Position numbers and translations under genes: made by a program. DNA of 64,000 nucleotides, taken from contig JACTVC010000004.1 of assembly GCA_018417955.1 (NCBI GenBank), positions 3,145,431-3,209,430 of the forward strand. Direction: 5' to 3'. The first letter of the stretch is position 1. Each line of letters opens with the position of its first letter. This DNA is from Laccaria trichodermophora. Lineage: Eukaryota > Basidiomycota > Agaricomycetes > Agaricales > Hydnangiaceae. This document shows positions 1-11,518 of this stretch, piece by piece. Under the pieces are notes generated by a model. It had not been told where the DNA came from, ran no database searches, and was given only the letters and a program-made list of their open reading frames with translations.

Positions 1-394
1 GTACGGACGAGTGTGCAAGATGAAAGACGGAAGAAGGAGAGAGTTATGGGGGGGTGATAGTAGTCAGGAGTGTTATTGTCGATGAGAAGAATCGTTGGAT
101 GAAATCCAAAAGAAAGAAAAAAAGGGAGCAAATTCAAAAAAGAAAGAACGAGTTTGAGTTCATGGGCGAGCGCGTCTTCAAAGCTTCACAGATTACCACC
201 CCTTACAGTGATAATTGTCCGCCCAACTCTTATTCCTCGCCATAGCCAACCGCCTCCTCTCCTCCCTCTCCTCCACCTCCCCCCCACTCCCCCTCCTCTC
301 CCTATCAGAAGGCTGTGTTTGATCTACATTAGATGGACCAGCTGCCCCATTCCCATTCCCAGCAGCCTCCCCTTTAGCCCGAAGCTGAACCATA
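1..394. other. Downstream flank, no gene seen
   Basis: This stretch lies 3' of the minus-strand DUF3295-type gene. It is purine-rich on the plus strand at the start and pyrimidine-rich around 230-300. Short reading frames on both strands look like compositional shadows. I see no conserved protein motif or RNA signal. Confidence 0.5.
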
Positions 395-3300
395 CTAGGC
401 GTAGTCGTCAACGGCTTCAACCCCCCCCAGCACGTTGCCCCTACTACCCCCATTCATACTCGCATGATACCCCATAGGGTTGACCTTGCTCATTTGTCGT
501 GCCCACAACAAATTCCGCCTCAAACTTTCTGGCATCTCTGTCTGGAGCATCTGACGGCGGGTCGTACGCGGCGTGGAAGGCGCAGCCAGGAGAGGGAGGT
601 TGTACGGGTGTCCAACCGGGATAGGTGTGTGTGTTGGGGGTTGTTCCTCAGGGTAGGGATGTCTATCAGACACTTGGCAACGAAGTTGACCGTATGCACC
701 TGTAGACAGACCAGGTTGGGGACTATTAAGCCAAGGCGGAACGCCCTTATGGTCGAAGGTTGTAAGCTTACCGCCCATGGACTTTTGCTTTCCATGGGTG
801 AAGATGCCCCTCCGTTGCGCGAGGGCCTTCAACCGCTCCTGCGCTATGCTCTTGGACACTTGTATCCCCGAATTCGCCTCGTCCTCGCTCCCGCTATCGT
901 CTTCGAGCTCTTGGCCTTGGGGACGTCCTTTGGGTCTGTGCCCACCGGTCCCATTGGCATTGGCGTTCCCATTGCCATTCACTACTGGACCAACAGTGGG
1001 CCTAGCAGCCAAAGCCGCACCCTTCCCATACACGCTCCCCACCTGGACCTGGGACGAAATGGGCAGCGCAGCAGCGCTCTTGCCATACCGATGATTAGCC
1101 GGAAAGATCTCCAACGGCGGATTCAACAACTGCGTCAACAATCCCGCACTCCTCGTCCTCGACAGGTCGCCCCTCTCCAAGCCCTGAAACGACGCTACAG
1201 GCAACTTTGCAAACATATCTCGCTGCCTCTGCTGTGCTTCAGCCGCAGCTTTTTCCATTGTAGCTTGCGTGTTTACCTGAGCTTGGGTGTGGTGGATTTG
1301 CGCGCGTGAGATGGGTCTGGTGCGTGTGTTGGTCAAGTTGGATACCTTTTTTTGGATTGGGGGGATGCAGTGGACGATGGGCGGCGCTATTGGGGCAGGG
1401 GGAGGAGGAGGCACTACGGCCTTCACTTCGACGGGATGTACGTTCTGTAACGAAATCAGTTACCTCAATAAAAAGAAACCAAAAGAAAAAAAAACCCACA
1501 AACCTCATCACCACTCATCTCCTCACTAGACCACGACCCATCCTCATCGTCATCCGAATCAGTCTCATAATCCGACTCGCTCGTTGCAAGCGCGATGGTC
1601 CTTTGTTGTTGTTGGGGCAGGAGAGGCGCTGCAAGCTGTTGTGGCAACAAAGGCGCCCCCAACCGTGAGAGCTGTTGAGCTGCGAGTGCCAGATTGGCGG
1701 CTACAGCTGCTGCTGTGGCCTCTTCCCTCTCAATTGTCCCCCTCGAAACGCCAGAACCCAACTCACTCCTCCCTCCCCTGCTGCTCCGACCTTCATCGTC
1801 ATGCCCAATGCCAGCACACCAGCACCTGCACCTGCGTCCCGACTCCTACTCTTGCTCTTGGCAGAGGTAGAAGCGCCAGAAATGGAAAGCGAGGGCCGAC
1901 TTCGACTTCGACTCGTACCACCACTACTTGCTCGACGAGTGATGGTGGTGGGTGGAGCAGGCTGCAGCGCACGAGCACGAGCACGGGCTGTTGTTGCTGT
2001 TGTAGTAGTAGTAGTAGCGGTGGTGGATGAGCGCAAGTGAGAATGAGGCTGAGAGGGCTTGGGTGACTGGGAATGTGCATTCGTTGATGTGGATTTGGGT
2101 GACTGGTGTGAAGGCTCTGCTGGCAAAGGTGAAGCAGAGGGCGAAGTACGCTCGGCTCCCAGTAGTGACCCCTCCTGGTCAACAACCTTCAAACTGTGAT
2201 GCTCCCAACATCAACCTCACTAGCATTTGCACTAGTAACCCCCGTCGTACCTGTCAACACCGACATGGAGGAAGAAGCGCGTGAGCTCGTCGAAGAGGTC
2301 GAGTTGTACTTCTGATGGTGGTGATACGGTTTGCTAATGGAGTCTGCGTCTTTGTCATGTGGTTCGACCACGTCCTCGCCTTTGCGAATACGAGCCTCCA
2401 CGTCGTCTTTGCGTTCATCCACTTTCGTTCGAGCCTCCACCCGAATCTCACCCGCTGACATTCGACCCTCACCACCACCTGATGCCCTCACAGCTGAGAG
2501 CATCCCAGCTCGTCCAGGCAAAGTAAGACACTGCCCATGAGCCCTCTCCCCCGCACTTGAAAGCACAGGAGCAGGCGTCGCAGGCGGCGTAGGATGAGGC
2601 GTCAGGTTAGGCGTCGGATTCACAACTACTAAGTATCGTCGGTGGTGATGGTGTGCGTGGGGTTGGAGTTTGTATTGATATTCGGGTTGACATTGACGGT
2701 GGTGGAATTGAGGGGAGTGAGAAAATGGCGGATGTTGACGAAGGCATGGGAGAGGTGGTGGATGAAGGTGGAGATGGAGGGCCCTGTGCTGTTGCTGTCG
2801 AGGGAACGGAGCCTCCAGACTCTGCAAGCGTCCCAGTAGACACGTAACCACCCGCAACATCCGCCACAGCAGGCGTAGGTAACGACTCTGCTGCAGAAAT
2901 GACGGCCTCCCTCGTCGTAGTGGGTTCTGACAGAGGAAGGAGGGGTGGAATGGATAGATTGTACCTGACTGAGCAGGGTTCGTCGAGTACTGCGGTGTTA
3001 GGAGCGGGTGATATCGAAATTGTCACAATGCCGCTCGGGTTGTATGGTGGAGGTAACATATCGCATATAAACTTCCCAACGCTCATCGGATAATGGAGCT
3101 GGATCTCCGTATTGAAGACAGCTTGCGGGTCGGTGGGATGGGTGTATGTGGCAGGGCTGAGAAATGAGATATCAAGTCAGCATCGTTTATTATGTGTAAA
3201 GAAGGGAAGGGAAGGGAGCATGAAAAGAAGGTCACTTACAAGTCCTCTCATCCGCATCCAAAGTCAGGGTAAGCGGACGATGATCTCCATCTCCATCTCT

Positions 3301-3643
3301 CTCGACTGGGTGCTTCTTCTTCTCTGATGGTGGACCGGCCAACATCAGTTCGCGATACCAAAGCCTACAAGACATGTTCTCGAGTCGACGCCCGTCTTTG
3401 AGTGATTCTTTGCATTTCGTAAATACTGTGAGGTATGTTAATAATTTTAAGTAGAGATTGTAGAGGAAAGAGGAGGAGAGAGAAGAAAAGAGGAAGAGAG
3501 GAAGAAAAAAGAGGGAAGGAGAAAAGAAGAAGACTAAAGGGCAACTCACGCGTCCACAAGCCAGCCAAAGCCTCGCCCTCCTCAAGCTCCCTAACAGCAT
3601 CCGCCGTGACAGAAAGAACGGGTGTTGGAAAAGCGACGAGCAT
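395..3643 (-). pseudogene. Fungal GATA-like / DUF3295-type regulator (DUF1752 N-terminus), frame-broken
   Basis: The start at 3643 gives MLVAFPTPVLSVTADAV. A GT..AG intron (3549-3426) then joins LWT to LFTKCKESLKDGRRLENM. The block RRLENMSCRLWYREL is the DUF1752 (areA GATA-like) signature. The last exon (1444 to 395, after an intron ending ..TTACAG) has the DUF3295 C-terminal hallmarks: RDMFAKLP, GLLTQLLNPPLEIFP and EMPESLRRNLLWARQ, the last close to the end. Proteins of this family are fungal regulators linked to nitrogen/TOR signalling, but the exact role here is inference. The exon 2/3 junction (donor near 3240, acceptor 3157-3159) does not keep phase with GTAAGT; only a weak GTGACC donor does. 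The Ser/Pro-rich middle changes frame near 2.6, 2.19 and 1.8 kb without clear introns. It is either a decaying copy or a real gene carrying assembly indels in low-complexity sequence. Confidence 0.65.
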
Positions 3644-4620
3644 CCCATGTAGTATTGAACAAAATCAGAAGCAAGGTCCGAGCAAGGTTGGGTGTGTGCG
3701 GGGTGCAACGGATGATGACGATGCCGATGATAATGATCCGAGTTGTCTTCTGTATCGCCATCTGTCCTCCGATTCGAATGGCGGTGGCAGAAACCCAACT
3801 CAAGCCTCAAATCCAGAAGCTAAAAAAGCGAACGAGCGTGAGGAAAAAAGAAACTCATACACTCAAAGTTAAACGGGATGAAACCGCTTCTCGGCCCAAG
3901 CATACAACTCACGTGACATGTTTGGGCTTTTGGTAAACTCGACAGTGCCAAACAACCGCATCCAGTTCTTCTTAGATCTCTTTACCGCGACTAAGTACCA
4001 TCAGTGGGCTCTATTTACTAATGCCTCTTGCGCCGTTTTTCTGAATGTGGCTAAACAGCTGGGGTGGAACTTTCCAGCGCTGATGTCGTACCACCCTTCC
4101 GACCCTTCCGATTTTAAATTGGTTGTGCACATGTTCATATATCTACCCTACACCTTTCCTTTCGACCCCGAATCTTGAAACTGGACAACGAGAACATTAC
4201 TGCACGTCACTTCGCCTTGTCCCTCTCTGAGCGCATCACGCTTCAGGACACGGCTTCTGGATCTCCGCAAAGTGAGTGACGTGAAGTTTTTTAAAAAAGA
4301 TCGTTTGGAGACCATTAGGCAAAAGGAAAAGATCTTCAAGAACCAGACAATAGTGCACTCAAATACAGCAACGATGTGCAAGATTGCGCCTCCCTTGCCG
4401 CTTTCCTTGACGAAGACAACACAAATTGGGATTCATGAGAGAGAGGTTGCTGCGGAAAGCTATTACGGTGAATGTATCCTTTCAATATTGGCACGTTCAT
4501 TGTTAACATTGCGCGTTTGATCAGATAAATGGCCTCTACTCTCTCCGAGTCACCACCAAGATGGGATGGATGACTGCGTAGAAGAACAGTGAGTCTGAGT
4601 GAGTCTGACCAGTTTCTACC
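3644..4620. other. Intergenic, weak open frames only
   Basis: This is the upstream flank of the minus-strand gene. A plus-strand open frame at 3918-4178 (86 aa, hydrophobic in part) and a basic frame at 4272-4520 match nothing I recognise. They could be eroded 5' parts of the ABC transporter copy that starts further on, but no transmembrane-domain motif is clear. Confidence 0.35.
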
Positions 4621-4623
4621 CAT

Positions 4624-5778
4624 ATGGGTATGACAGAGAACAACGTGCTGGTGGTCTCTAAGGTTCGCCTTCCCTTTCTCACTTGTTGTCCGAGTTCTCA
4701 AATCACACCAGCGAGGTGTTCTGGCGGACTGGCACTCCACAACGTCATCTTTGCATACCCATCGCATCTGACCATCCCCATCCTCTCCATCCTCTCCATC
4801 TTCCTCCCCGCAACGAAATTATCGGCTCATCCCCATCCGGCAAATCCACTGTCGCTCAGCTCCTTTTGAGGATGTACAACCCTCAATTGGGACACATCAC
4901 CATCGACGAGCATGACATCCAGTTCCTACGTTACAGGGGTGAGCCAGAGTGGAGTGGTCATCCTGAATGGGAAGCGCGTATGTGAGAATGTGGTCAGCGG
5001 GTGGACACTGGTGGAGTATGCGTGTCATGCGGCGCTGATACATTAGTACGTAGTGAGGACCACTTGGGCAACTGTCATTCATGTATCGCGTGTTGTAGAC
5101 CGCCTTGCGATGGGGTTGAAGCCTGAAGGATCTCTCGAGAGTGAAGAGCACGATAGAGACACGCTTGTCATGCGAAAAGCTCGTGCACTCGACAAGGCAA
5201 TGGAGGACTGCATTATCGCCCCGAAAGCCTTTGCCTCTTCGATAACGTCAACCAGCTCTGGCGTCGGTATGGGTGCCGTATGGAGAAGTTGCTATGGCTC
5301 TAGAAAACGCACAGGATCCATCTCCAGCAACAAGACAAATGGCAGTATCATCAGCGAAGACCTGGTAGGGGAACAGGAGGATCAGGAATCTTTGGGGATT
5401 GGTGGTGGGTTCCATGACGAAGAGGCTCGTTCGCGGTGCAGCTCTGGACTAGAAGATTCGCCTGTGTCCAAGTATCCAGACGACGAAATCGAGCAAACCA
5501 TTGACATTTTGCCTGTCGTGGCCTTCACACAGCCTCCTTCCGCTCCTGTTTGGAGATCCTCGTTTCGAAACCTTCCTCCACCAGCTACTGCCGTGCAAAC
5601 ATCGTTTGATCTGCCTCCTCGCTGTTTGAAATGCCAGCCGCTCCCAATCGCTATGCTTCCTCCTGTCCAATCATCACCCATCACCCTCATTGTCGGACCT
5701 GAGCAACCCCCGCCTTTCGTAAAACCTGTCGTTCGCCAATGTGCTGAATCATGCACTCCCATTGCATCTTCGCAATAG
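4624..5778 (+). pseudogene. ABC transporter (Ste6/ABCB-like) nucleotide-binding-domain pseudogene
   Basis: GGLALHNVIFAYPSHLTIPI (about 4710-4770) is the usual lead-in to an ABCB nucleotide-binding domain. The frame then shifts near 4815 and continues as NEIIGSSPSGKSTVAQLLLR, a near-intact Walker A (GxxPSGKST), followed by GHITIDEHDIQFL. The Q-loop, the LSGGQ signature and Walker B are missing; the sequence jumps near 5050 to RTTWATVIHVSRV, which fits the H-loop region. Then comes a 230-residue Ser-rich acidic linker (to 5778) of the kind found between the halves of fungal a-factor-type exporters. The frameshift plus loss of about 100 residues of catalytic core make it non-functional. Transmembrane segments are not identifiable upstream, so the copy is also 5'-truncated. 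Confidence 0.75.
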
Positions 5779-6258
5779 TGTTTTACGAAGAGCATCTGCC
5801 ATCGTCGGGTCATCTGTTGCATCTTCACCCTCTCAAACCCTCTTTGTCTTCCCTCCTTCCCCTACACTGACAACACGAACACCCCCCACCATGACTTTGA
5901 CTTCCAACGTGAGCAGCCCCGTGCCATTTCCCAATCTGGCTACCCCTCGCGTCTCAACTTTTCGCTCAGACGGTTGGACGCGGTTCTTTATTGGCTTGGG
6001 CGCATCTCCTGCACCGACGGTTGGATTTTCAAAAGTCGATGCACGTGGCTATGTCGTCCCCCCATAGGAATCCCATTATGCTTATATGCCCATTTTGAAA
6101 ACTTGATGCCTTGAGGTTTTATTTCGGTTTACTAATACATCTTTCATGGACCTACCACCTACACATTGCTTTCTCATTTTATCATGCGGCATCCTTTCAT
6201 CATCCCCTGTTGTATTTGCTTCCTTTTTGTACTCAGCCTATGTATTGAATGCTACGGA
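5779..6258. other. Flank between ABC pseudogene and TVP23-like gene
   Basis: A Ser/Thr/Pro-rich plus-strand frame runs to about 6067 (ending VDARGYVVPP) and may be the tail of the ABC-transporter linker. It has no domain I can name. The rest is AT-richer and probably 3' flank shared by two convergent genes. Confidence 0.4.
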
Positions 6259-7110
6259 TCAATAAAACATTATCGCGGATACCCTCCAACCGAATACTCT
6301 TCTTACTCCTTTCTTGACTGCACCAGTCAGATTTTGCCCACCAATTCCACCCAGTCCCATTGCCCATCGGGATTCAACAACACTCGTAGCCCACTTTTGC
6401 TTGGAATTGCGATCACTGCAGCAGAAATAAAAAAGATGGGCTTACGCATAGGTGAAACCAATAACGTTGGTACTAATATTGAACACAAGTGCAGGGACGA
6501 CGATGAGGATAAATCTGGTGACGCCGATAAATGATGAATTAGTAAAGGGTAGATGGACATATACTCACGCAAACCCCAGTTTCAGAAGAGAGATGATGAG
6601 TAGCACCGACCAAATCAGAGGAAACACGTCAAGTGCTATCTGAAGTCAAGATATGTTGGACGAGAGCAGGCGCTGTAGAAGAAGTGTTATTTATACCCAA
6701 AACATCCTATGTCCAAGAAAGTTGGATGACCGTAAGTAAAGAACTGAATGATGTACTTGGAATCAATGGGATTGGCTGGACGAGAAGGCTGAAAGACGTC
6801 GGTCGATATGCGATGATACACACAACTGGGAAACTCGCGTCTCAACTTTCAAATATCCAATAACTCTCGCCATCTTCGTCAACCTAGAGAAAACAATCAG
6901 AAAAATGAATTGGGTATCGCGAGGGGACAGACTTGATTCCAGAAGCGATGTCCAAGTTGCAACCAGCGTTCGTCCTGAAACACTCTCAGGTTGGGGAAAC
7001 TGAGGAACAGCGGGAAAGGTGCTCATGTGCATGCTCACTCGGCAATTCCAGGAGTCCAGAGCTAATACTTGGAGCATTGTCTTAATTCCCACTCCTCATC
7101 GACTGCCCGA
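6259..7110 (-). pseudogene. TVP23: TVP23 family Golgi membrane protein, C-terminal exons intact, N-terminus eroded
   Basis: Several short minus-strand exons with GT..AG introns read as TVP23: LDSWNCR, VSGRTLV, FWNQVDEDGESYWIFES, PSRPANPIDSK, MFW, then IALDVFPLIWSVLLIISLLK (a membrane helix), FILIVVPALVFNISTNVIGF (the next helix) and the tail [20 protein letters not shown], with the stop at 6259-6261. TVP23 proteins are small four-helix Golgi proteins involved in vesicle transport. The last four exons splice in frame. Upstream, the segment between SGRTLV and FWNQ is about 16 nt and breaks the frame. The first membrane helices (expected near 7080-7180) are recognisable only as out-of-frame fragments, and no start is clear. 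I call it a pseudogene, with moderate doubt because one or two base errors would restore the middle. Confidence 0.75.
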
Positions 7111-7310
7111 AGATAAGTGGTGTTCCAAGAGTCTTGAAGTGAAAAATGAGAGGTTGTCGAGAAGAACCGACGGGGGTGATTAGATGCTTCTCCTGTGAAG
7201 GAGTCACAGACGTGCGTCCATTGGTGCTAAAAGTGTGCATCGTTAGCAGAGGCAATCGCGCAAAGGCATTTCATCTTACCTGCTGGGCGAGGGGCAGGCC
7301 AGGGTAGCAT

Positions 7311-7336
7311 TGGCGGGAACTCCACGGCAGGATTTT
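7311..7336. repeat. Left arm of inverted 26-bp pair flanking the tandem repeat
   Basis: This 26-bp segment (TGGCGGGAACTCCACGGCAG plus six bases) reappears in reverse complement at 8803-8828 with one mismatch. The two arms bracket the 594-613 bp tandem repeat. The left arm sits in sequence upstream of the TVP23-like exons, so the right arm may be an inverted fragment of the same locus. Confidence 0.6.
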
Positions 7337-7525
7337 GATTTCCGACGAACTCAATTCCTCTATTCACCAAACACCCAAATACACTGATAAGCTTGTAATA
7401 CCTCACTATGCTGTGCAATGTGGGTATTATTCTTCCCCCCACGTATTTTTCTCAACCTCCATGTATTTTTTCATCCCATGTAAGGCATGATTTATCAGGC
7501 ATTGCTGACTATACTTTAATTATTA

Positions 7526-8732
7526 TCAAGGTGGACTTTGTGATTTTTACCCTAACCCTAATCCATTTTCTCTGAATATTTTCTTCTTTAAATTTCTCTG
7601 CCAACTTTGTTTCTTCTTCTGTATATTTTTCACACCACATGGCGTATGTTTTTTATTCTTGTTTCCCCATGTATTTTATCACTGACCTATGTTCAAAAAC
7701 ACATGTGCAAAAATGTTCTGTAAAGTACACGGAGAAGAATAAAAAAATACGTGAAAAAACTCAGATACTCAAGGATGACTTAATCAACAATCATTTGACA
7801 ATCTTCGGAAGGCTTGGCGGAGACGGGCCGAGCTCTAACACGCCACTTTATATCTGCCTACTTTTTTCTTGCTTCTGTTTAGTTTCACACCACATGTCAT
7901 ATGTATTTTATTCTTCACGTACTTTATTACTGACCTGTGTCCAAATGTACGCATGCAAAAATGTTCTATAAAATATGTGGAGAAGAATAAAAAGCATGAT
8001 CAACATTAATTATCCAACAATCTCCGCCAAATTTGGCAGAGACAGTAGATACGTGCCTTGGTGTTGAGACAGACATGTTGGAATTGTGGGGTTGGAGGTG
8101 GATTTTATGATAGTTTCTATCAAGGTGGACTTTGTAGTTTTTACCCTAACCCTAATCCATTTTCTCTGAATATTTTCTTCTTCAAATTTCTCCACCAACT
8201 TTGTTTTTTCTTCTGTATATTTTTTCACACCACATGGCATATGTTTTTTATTCTTGTTTCCCCACATATTTTATCACTGACCTATGTTCAAAAACACATG
8301 TGCAAAAATGTTCTGTAAAGTACGTGGAGAAGAATAAAAAATACGCAAAAAAACTCAGATACTCAAGGATGACTTAATCAACAACCATTTGACAGTCTTC
8401 GGAAGGCTTGGCGGAGATGGTAAATTCTGGCCGAGCCCTAACCCTAGCCACTTTATAATATTATATCTGCCTACTTTTTTCTTGCTTCTGTTTAGTTTTC
8501 ACACCACATGTCATATGTATTTTATTCTTCACATACTTTATTGCTGACCCATGTCCAAAAGTATGCATGCAAAAATGTTCCATAAAATATGTGGAGAAGA
8601 ATAAAAAGCATGATCAACAATTATCCAACAATCTCCACCAAATTTGGCAGAGACAGTAGATACGTGCCTTGGTGTTGAGACAGACATGTTGGAATTGTGG
8701 GGTTGGGGGTGGATTTTATGATAGTTTCTATC
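7526..8732. repeat. Two-copy direct tandem repeat, units of 594 and 613 bp
   Basis: Unit 1 (7526-8119) and unit 2 (8120-8732) both begin TCAAGGTGGACTTTGT and end GATTTTATGATAGTTTCTA. They are near identical apart from short indels (for example the extra AAATTCTGGCC.. near 8420). Each unit holds the interstitial telomere-like string CCCTAACCCTAATCC close to its start. Each also holds an older internal duplication: two diverged copies of a block running from CACACCACATG to GGAGAAGAATAAAAA. No coding potential is seen. AT-rich satellite-like DNA of this kind is common in fungal subtelomeres. Confidence 0.8.
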
Positions 8733-8802
8733 TTCGACAAATTTATTGAGTTGGTTTTGAAGATTTGAATCGTGAGAAACGCTATGGTGCAAATGTAATT
8801 TG

Positions 8803-8828
8803 AAAATCCTGCCGTGGAGTTCTCGCCA
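8803..8828. repeat. Right arm of inverted 26-bp pair
   Basis: Reverse complement, with one mismatch, of 7311-7336. See that entry for the context. Confidence 0.6.
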
Positions 8829-8829
8829 A

Positions 8830-9085
8830 CCTTAGGGGGCAGCAACAGAATAATAGGATAGTGAACGGACATGTACTACATACATACTCCACACGAATGT
8901 ACATACAAACGCACCAAGAGATTCACTTTCTAAAATGTTCAAATCACATGCTCCCTTGCTGTGTTGCTCTCACTATCATTCTCCGTGCTCAGTATCTTCA
9001 AATTTAAATGCATGCAATCACCCACTCCCTTGCTGTCTCTCTCTCTCTCCTCTCTTACTCATCATGGACTAGATGGCTCCATAGC
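8830..9085. other. Spacer, no gene seen
   Basis: Pyrimidine-rich sequence with a CT microsatellite-like run near 9035-9060. A 133-aa plus-strand frame starting at 8961 is low-complexity Leu/Ser/Pro and overlaps the minisatellite, so I do not treat it as a gene. Confidence 0.4.
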
Positions 9086-9094
9086 CCAACTTCC

Positions 9095-9245
9095 TCAATC
9101 CTACAGCCAATTCTACCCTCCCATCCTGGATCCCACAGCTGATTCTATCCTCTCATTCTCAATCCTACAGCCAATCCTACCCTCTTGTCCCTACTCCTAT
9201 ATCCTCAATCCTACAGCCAGCCCTACAGAAATTTTACAACCCTAC
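9095..9245. repeat. Minisatellite with CAATCCTACAGCCA core
   Basis: The phrase TCAATCCTACAGCCAATTCT and close variants recur at about 40-45 bp spacing (near 9096, 9157 and 9203, with diverged copies between), separated by TACCCTC-type spacers. It directly precedes the hairpin satellite array. Confidence 0.6.
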
Positions 9246-9286
9246 CTCAATCCTAGAATCCTCAATAACCTGTTAACGACGCACAT

Positions 9287-11040
9287 GTCCTCGCAGGTCA
9301 AGTGCACTCGACCTGCGAGCGATTCTCTTGACAATGCATGTATGTTATGTGACGATGCATAAGTTCTTGAGATGAGGCAAATGTCTTCGCAGGTCGGGTG
9401 CACCTGACCTGCGAGCGTTTTTTGATGTGATGAAGTTGTAGTATTTTTTCATTGTCTAACAATCATTTCGCATCTGGAGCTGGTTTGACTGGTCAGCGCC
9501 ATATGTGTTTACAAGAACAGGAAATATGTTGGCAAAAGATATCAGCGCATGGACATTCAGATCCATAGTCGCCATTTATTTGTCCAAGACTACTAGACAC
9601 GTGCACGGTTGAAACGCATGCAAGAACGTAAAGAACGGTGCACAATTGACCGAGCTATTAATATAATAAAATTCTACATACATTGTGTCTTTTCTATTTT
9701 GCGTGGCTGACACCCTTCATTTGTGTTCGTGCAAGACGAATAGACACGTGCACAGTTCGAACGCATAGAAGAACACGAAAAACCGTGCACAATTGACCGA
9801 GCTACGAATATAATGGCTTTCTACATGCATGAAGTACCTCGCAGGTCGAGTGCGTTCGACCTGCGAGTAAAAAATCGTGTGTGTTCGTCCAAGACAAACA
9901 CACACGCGCACGGTTCGAACGAATCCAAGAATGTAAAAAATGGGGCATAATTGACCAACTTATCAATATAATGGCTTTCTACATACATTCTGTCTGTCCT
10001 GTTTTCGGTGGCGGGCACCCTCCGCGCGTGTTCGTCCCAGACATACAGACACGTGCACGGTTCGAACGCATGCAAGAACGGAAAAAACGGTCCACAATTG
10101 ACCGCGCTATGAATTTAATGGGATTCTACATGCATAGCGTATCTCACAGGTCGAGTGCGTTCGACCTGCGAGTAAAAAATCGTGTGTGTTAGTCAAAGAC
10201 AAACGCACACACGCACGGTTCGAACGAATCCAAGAACGTAACAAACGGGGCATAATTGACCAAGTTATCAATATAATCGCATTCTACATGCATGAAGTAC
10301 CTCGCAGGTCGAGTGCGTTCCACCTGCGAGTAAAAAATCGTGTGTGTTCGTACAAAACAAACACACACTCACACGGCTCGAATAAGTCCAAGATCGTAAA
10401 AAACGGGGCATAATTGACCAAGTTATCAATATAATGGCTTTTTACATACATTCTGTCATTCCTGTTCTAGGTGGCGGGCACCCTCCGCGCGTGTTCGTCC
10501 CAGACAAACAGACACGTGCACGGTTAAAACGCATGCAAGAACGGAAGAAACGGTGCACAATTGACCAACGTATGAATATAATGCCTTTCTACATGCATTG
10601 TGTACCTCGCAGGTCAAGTACGTTCGACCTGGGAGTAAAAAATAGAGTGTGTTCGTACAATACAAACACACACTCGTACGGTTCGAACGAATCCAAGAAT
10701 GTAAAAAACGGAGCATAATTGATCAAGTTATGAATATAATGTATTGTACATACATTGTGTCTTTCCTGTTTTTAGTGGTGGCCACCCTCCGTGTGTGTTC
10801 GCCCAAGACAAATAGACACGCGCCCGGTTCGAACGCATGCAAGAACGGAAAAGATGGTGCACAATTGACTGAGCAATGAATATAATGGCTTTCTACATAC
10901 ATAATTGTGTGTACTTCACAGGTCGAGTATGTTCGACCTGCGAGTAAACAATCATATTAACCTCGCAGGTCGAACATACTCGACCTGTGAGCAAACAATC
11001 ATATCTACCTCGCAGGTCGAGTACGTTCGACCTGCGAGCC
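9287..11040. repeat. Hairpin-bearing satellite array, ~152-bp units
   Basis: From about 9590 to 10880 there are nine tandem units spaced 144-163 bp. Each contains a version of AGACACGTGCACGGTTCGAA, then CAAGAACGNAAAAAACGG, GCACAATTGACC and AATATAATGGCTTTCTACAT. Junctions between units alternate. One type carries a perfect or near-perfect hairpin with arms CTCGCAGGTCGA / TCGACCTGCGAG around a ~6-bp centre (near 9838, 10145, 10300, 10607, 10915). The other carries GGTGGCGGGCACCCTCCGCG. Two more hairpins of the same design lie upstream (about 9290 and 9386), and three sit in tandem at 10915-11038. Short open frames in the array are translations of the repeat, not genes. Confidence 0.85.
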
Positions 11041-11108
11041 TTTTTATCCATTTCGTCTAACATTTGTAAGGCCAACATTATTTCCCTTACTCTAAAACCA
11101 TATAGAAT
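11026..11108. repeat. Dispersed repeat, copy 1
   Basis: This 83-bp stretch (CGACCTGCGAGCCTTTTTAT onward to CATATAGAATTG) is about 88% identical to 20208-20290. It begins with the right arm of the last hairpin of the satellite array and ends next to gene-derived sequence in both places. It may be a transposon terminus or a breakpoint shared by two rearrangements. Confidence 0.7.
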
Positions 11109-11295
11109 TGCATTGCGCCCTCAGTACTTCATGGCTTACTACGCCGCGTTCGTCATCGACCCAGAAGGACGAAACATCGAAGCGGTTTGTATGAAACCTG
11201 GTTTCTGGGCCGAGGAGTGGAGCTGGGGAGTTTGGACCGCTGTTATCGGTGTAACTGGAGTGGGACTGGGAGCAGTTTGGAATTACGTGCTCTGA
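11109..11295 (+). pseudogene. C-terminal fragment of a VOC (glyoxalase/bleomycin-resistance) protein
   Basis: LRPQYFMAYYAAFVIDPEGR followed by NIEAVC is the typical last beta-strand region of vicinal-oxygen-chelate proteins; the Glu of NIEAV is the usual C-terminal metal ligand. The frame continues through WSWGVWTAVIGVTGVGLGAV, a membrane-like tail, to the stop at 11293-11295. The N-terminal module and the first metal ligand are absent: the sequence begins abruptly where the dispersed repeat ends. So this is a 5'-truncated remnant joined to repeat DNA. Confidence 0.7.
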
Positions 11296-11518
11296 TTGCA
11301 CGGGTGAAAACCTTCATCGTTGCCCTTTCTATTCTGTAGTTTGTTCCCAAATCATGACCGAATGTTACGGGCGACTAGAATACATTACCGCAATGAGTAC
11401 AAAGTCATACCATTTCTATATGATACTCCCCACAATGATATAGCACGGCATTCAAGATACGTCAAGAAAACTGGAGAAAATTACATTACAAACGAGTAAA
11501 GAAGCATAACGCTAGTGT

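Noticed and set aside
395..1309. Plus-strand frame of 281 aa at 464-1309 and other plus-strand frames over the DUF3295-type gene
   Set aside because: Antisense shadows; the minus strand has the recognisable DUF3295 motifs.
9717..10879. Series of ~60-100 aa frames such as those starting near 9881, 10186, 10434 and 10649
   Set aside because: All are the same satellite unit translated; stops fall at unit junctions and the texts are near copies of each other.
9287..11040. CRISPR-like regular repeat array
   Set aside because: The units are whole ~152-bp satellites with conserved, not unique, spacers, in a eukaryotic chromosome with no cas genes.
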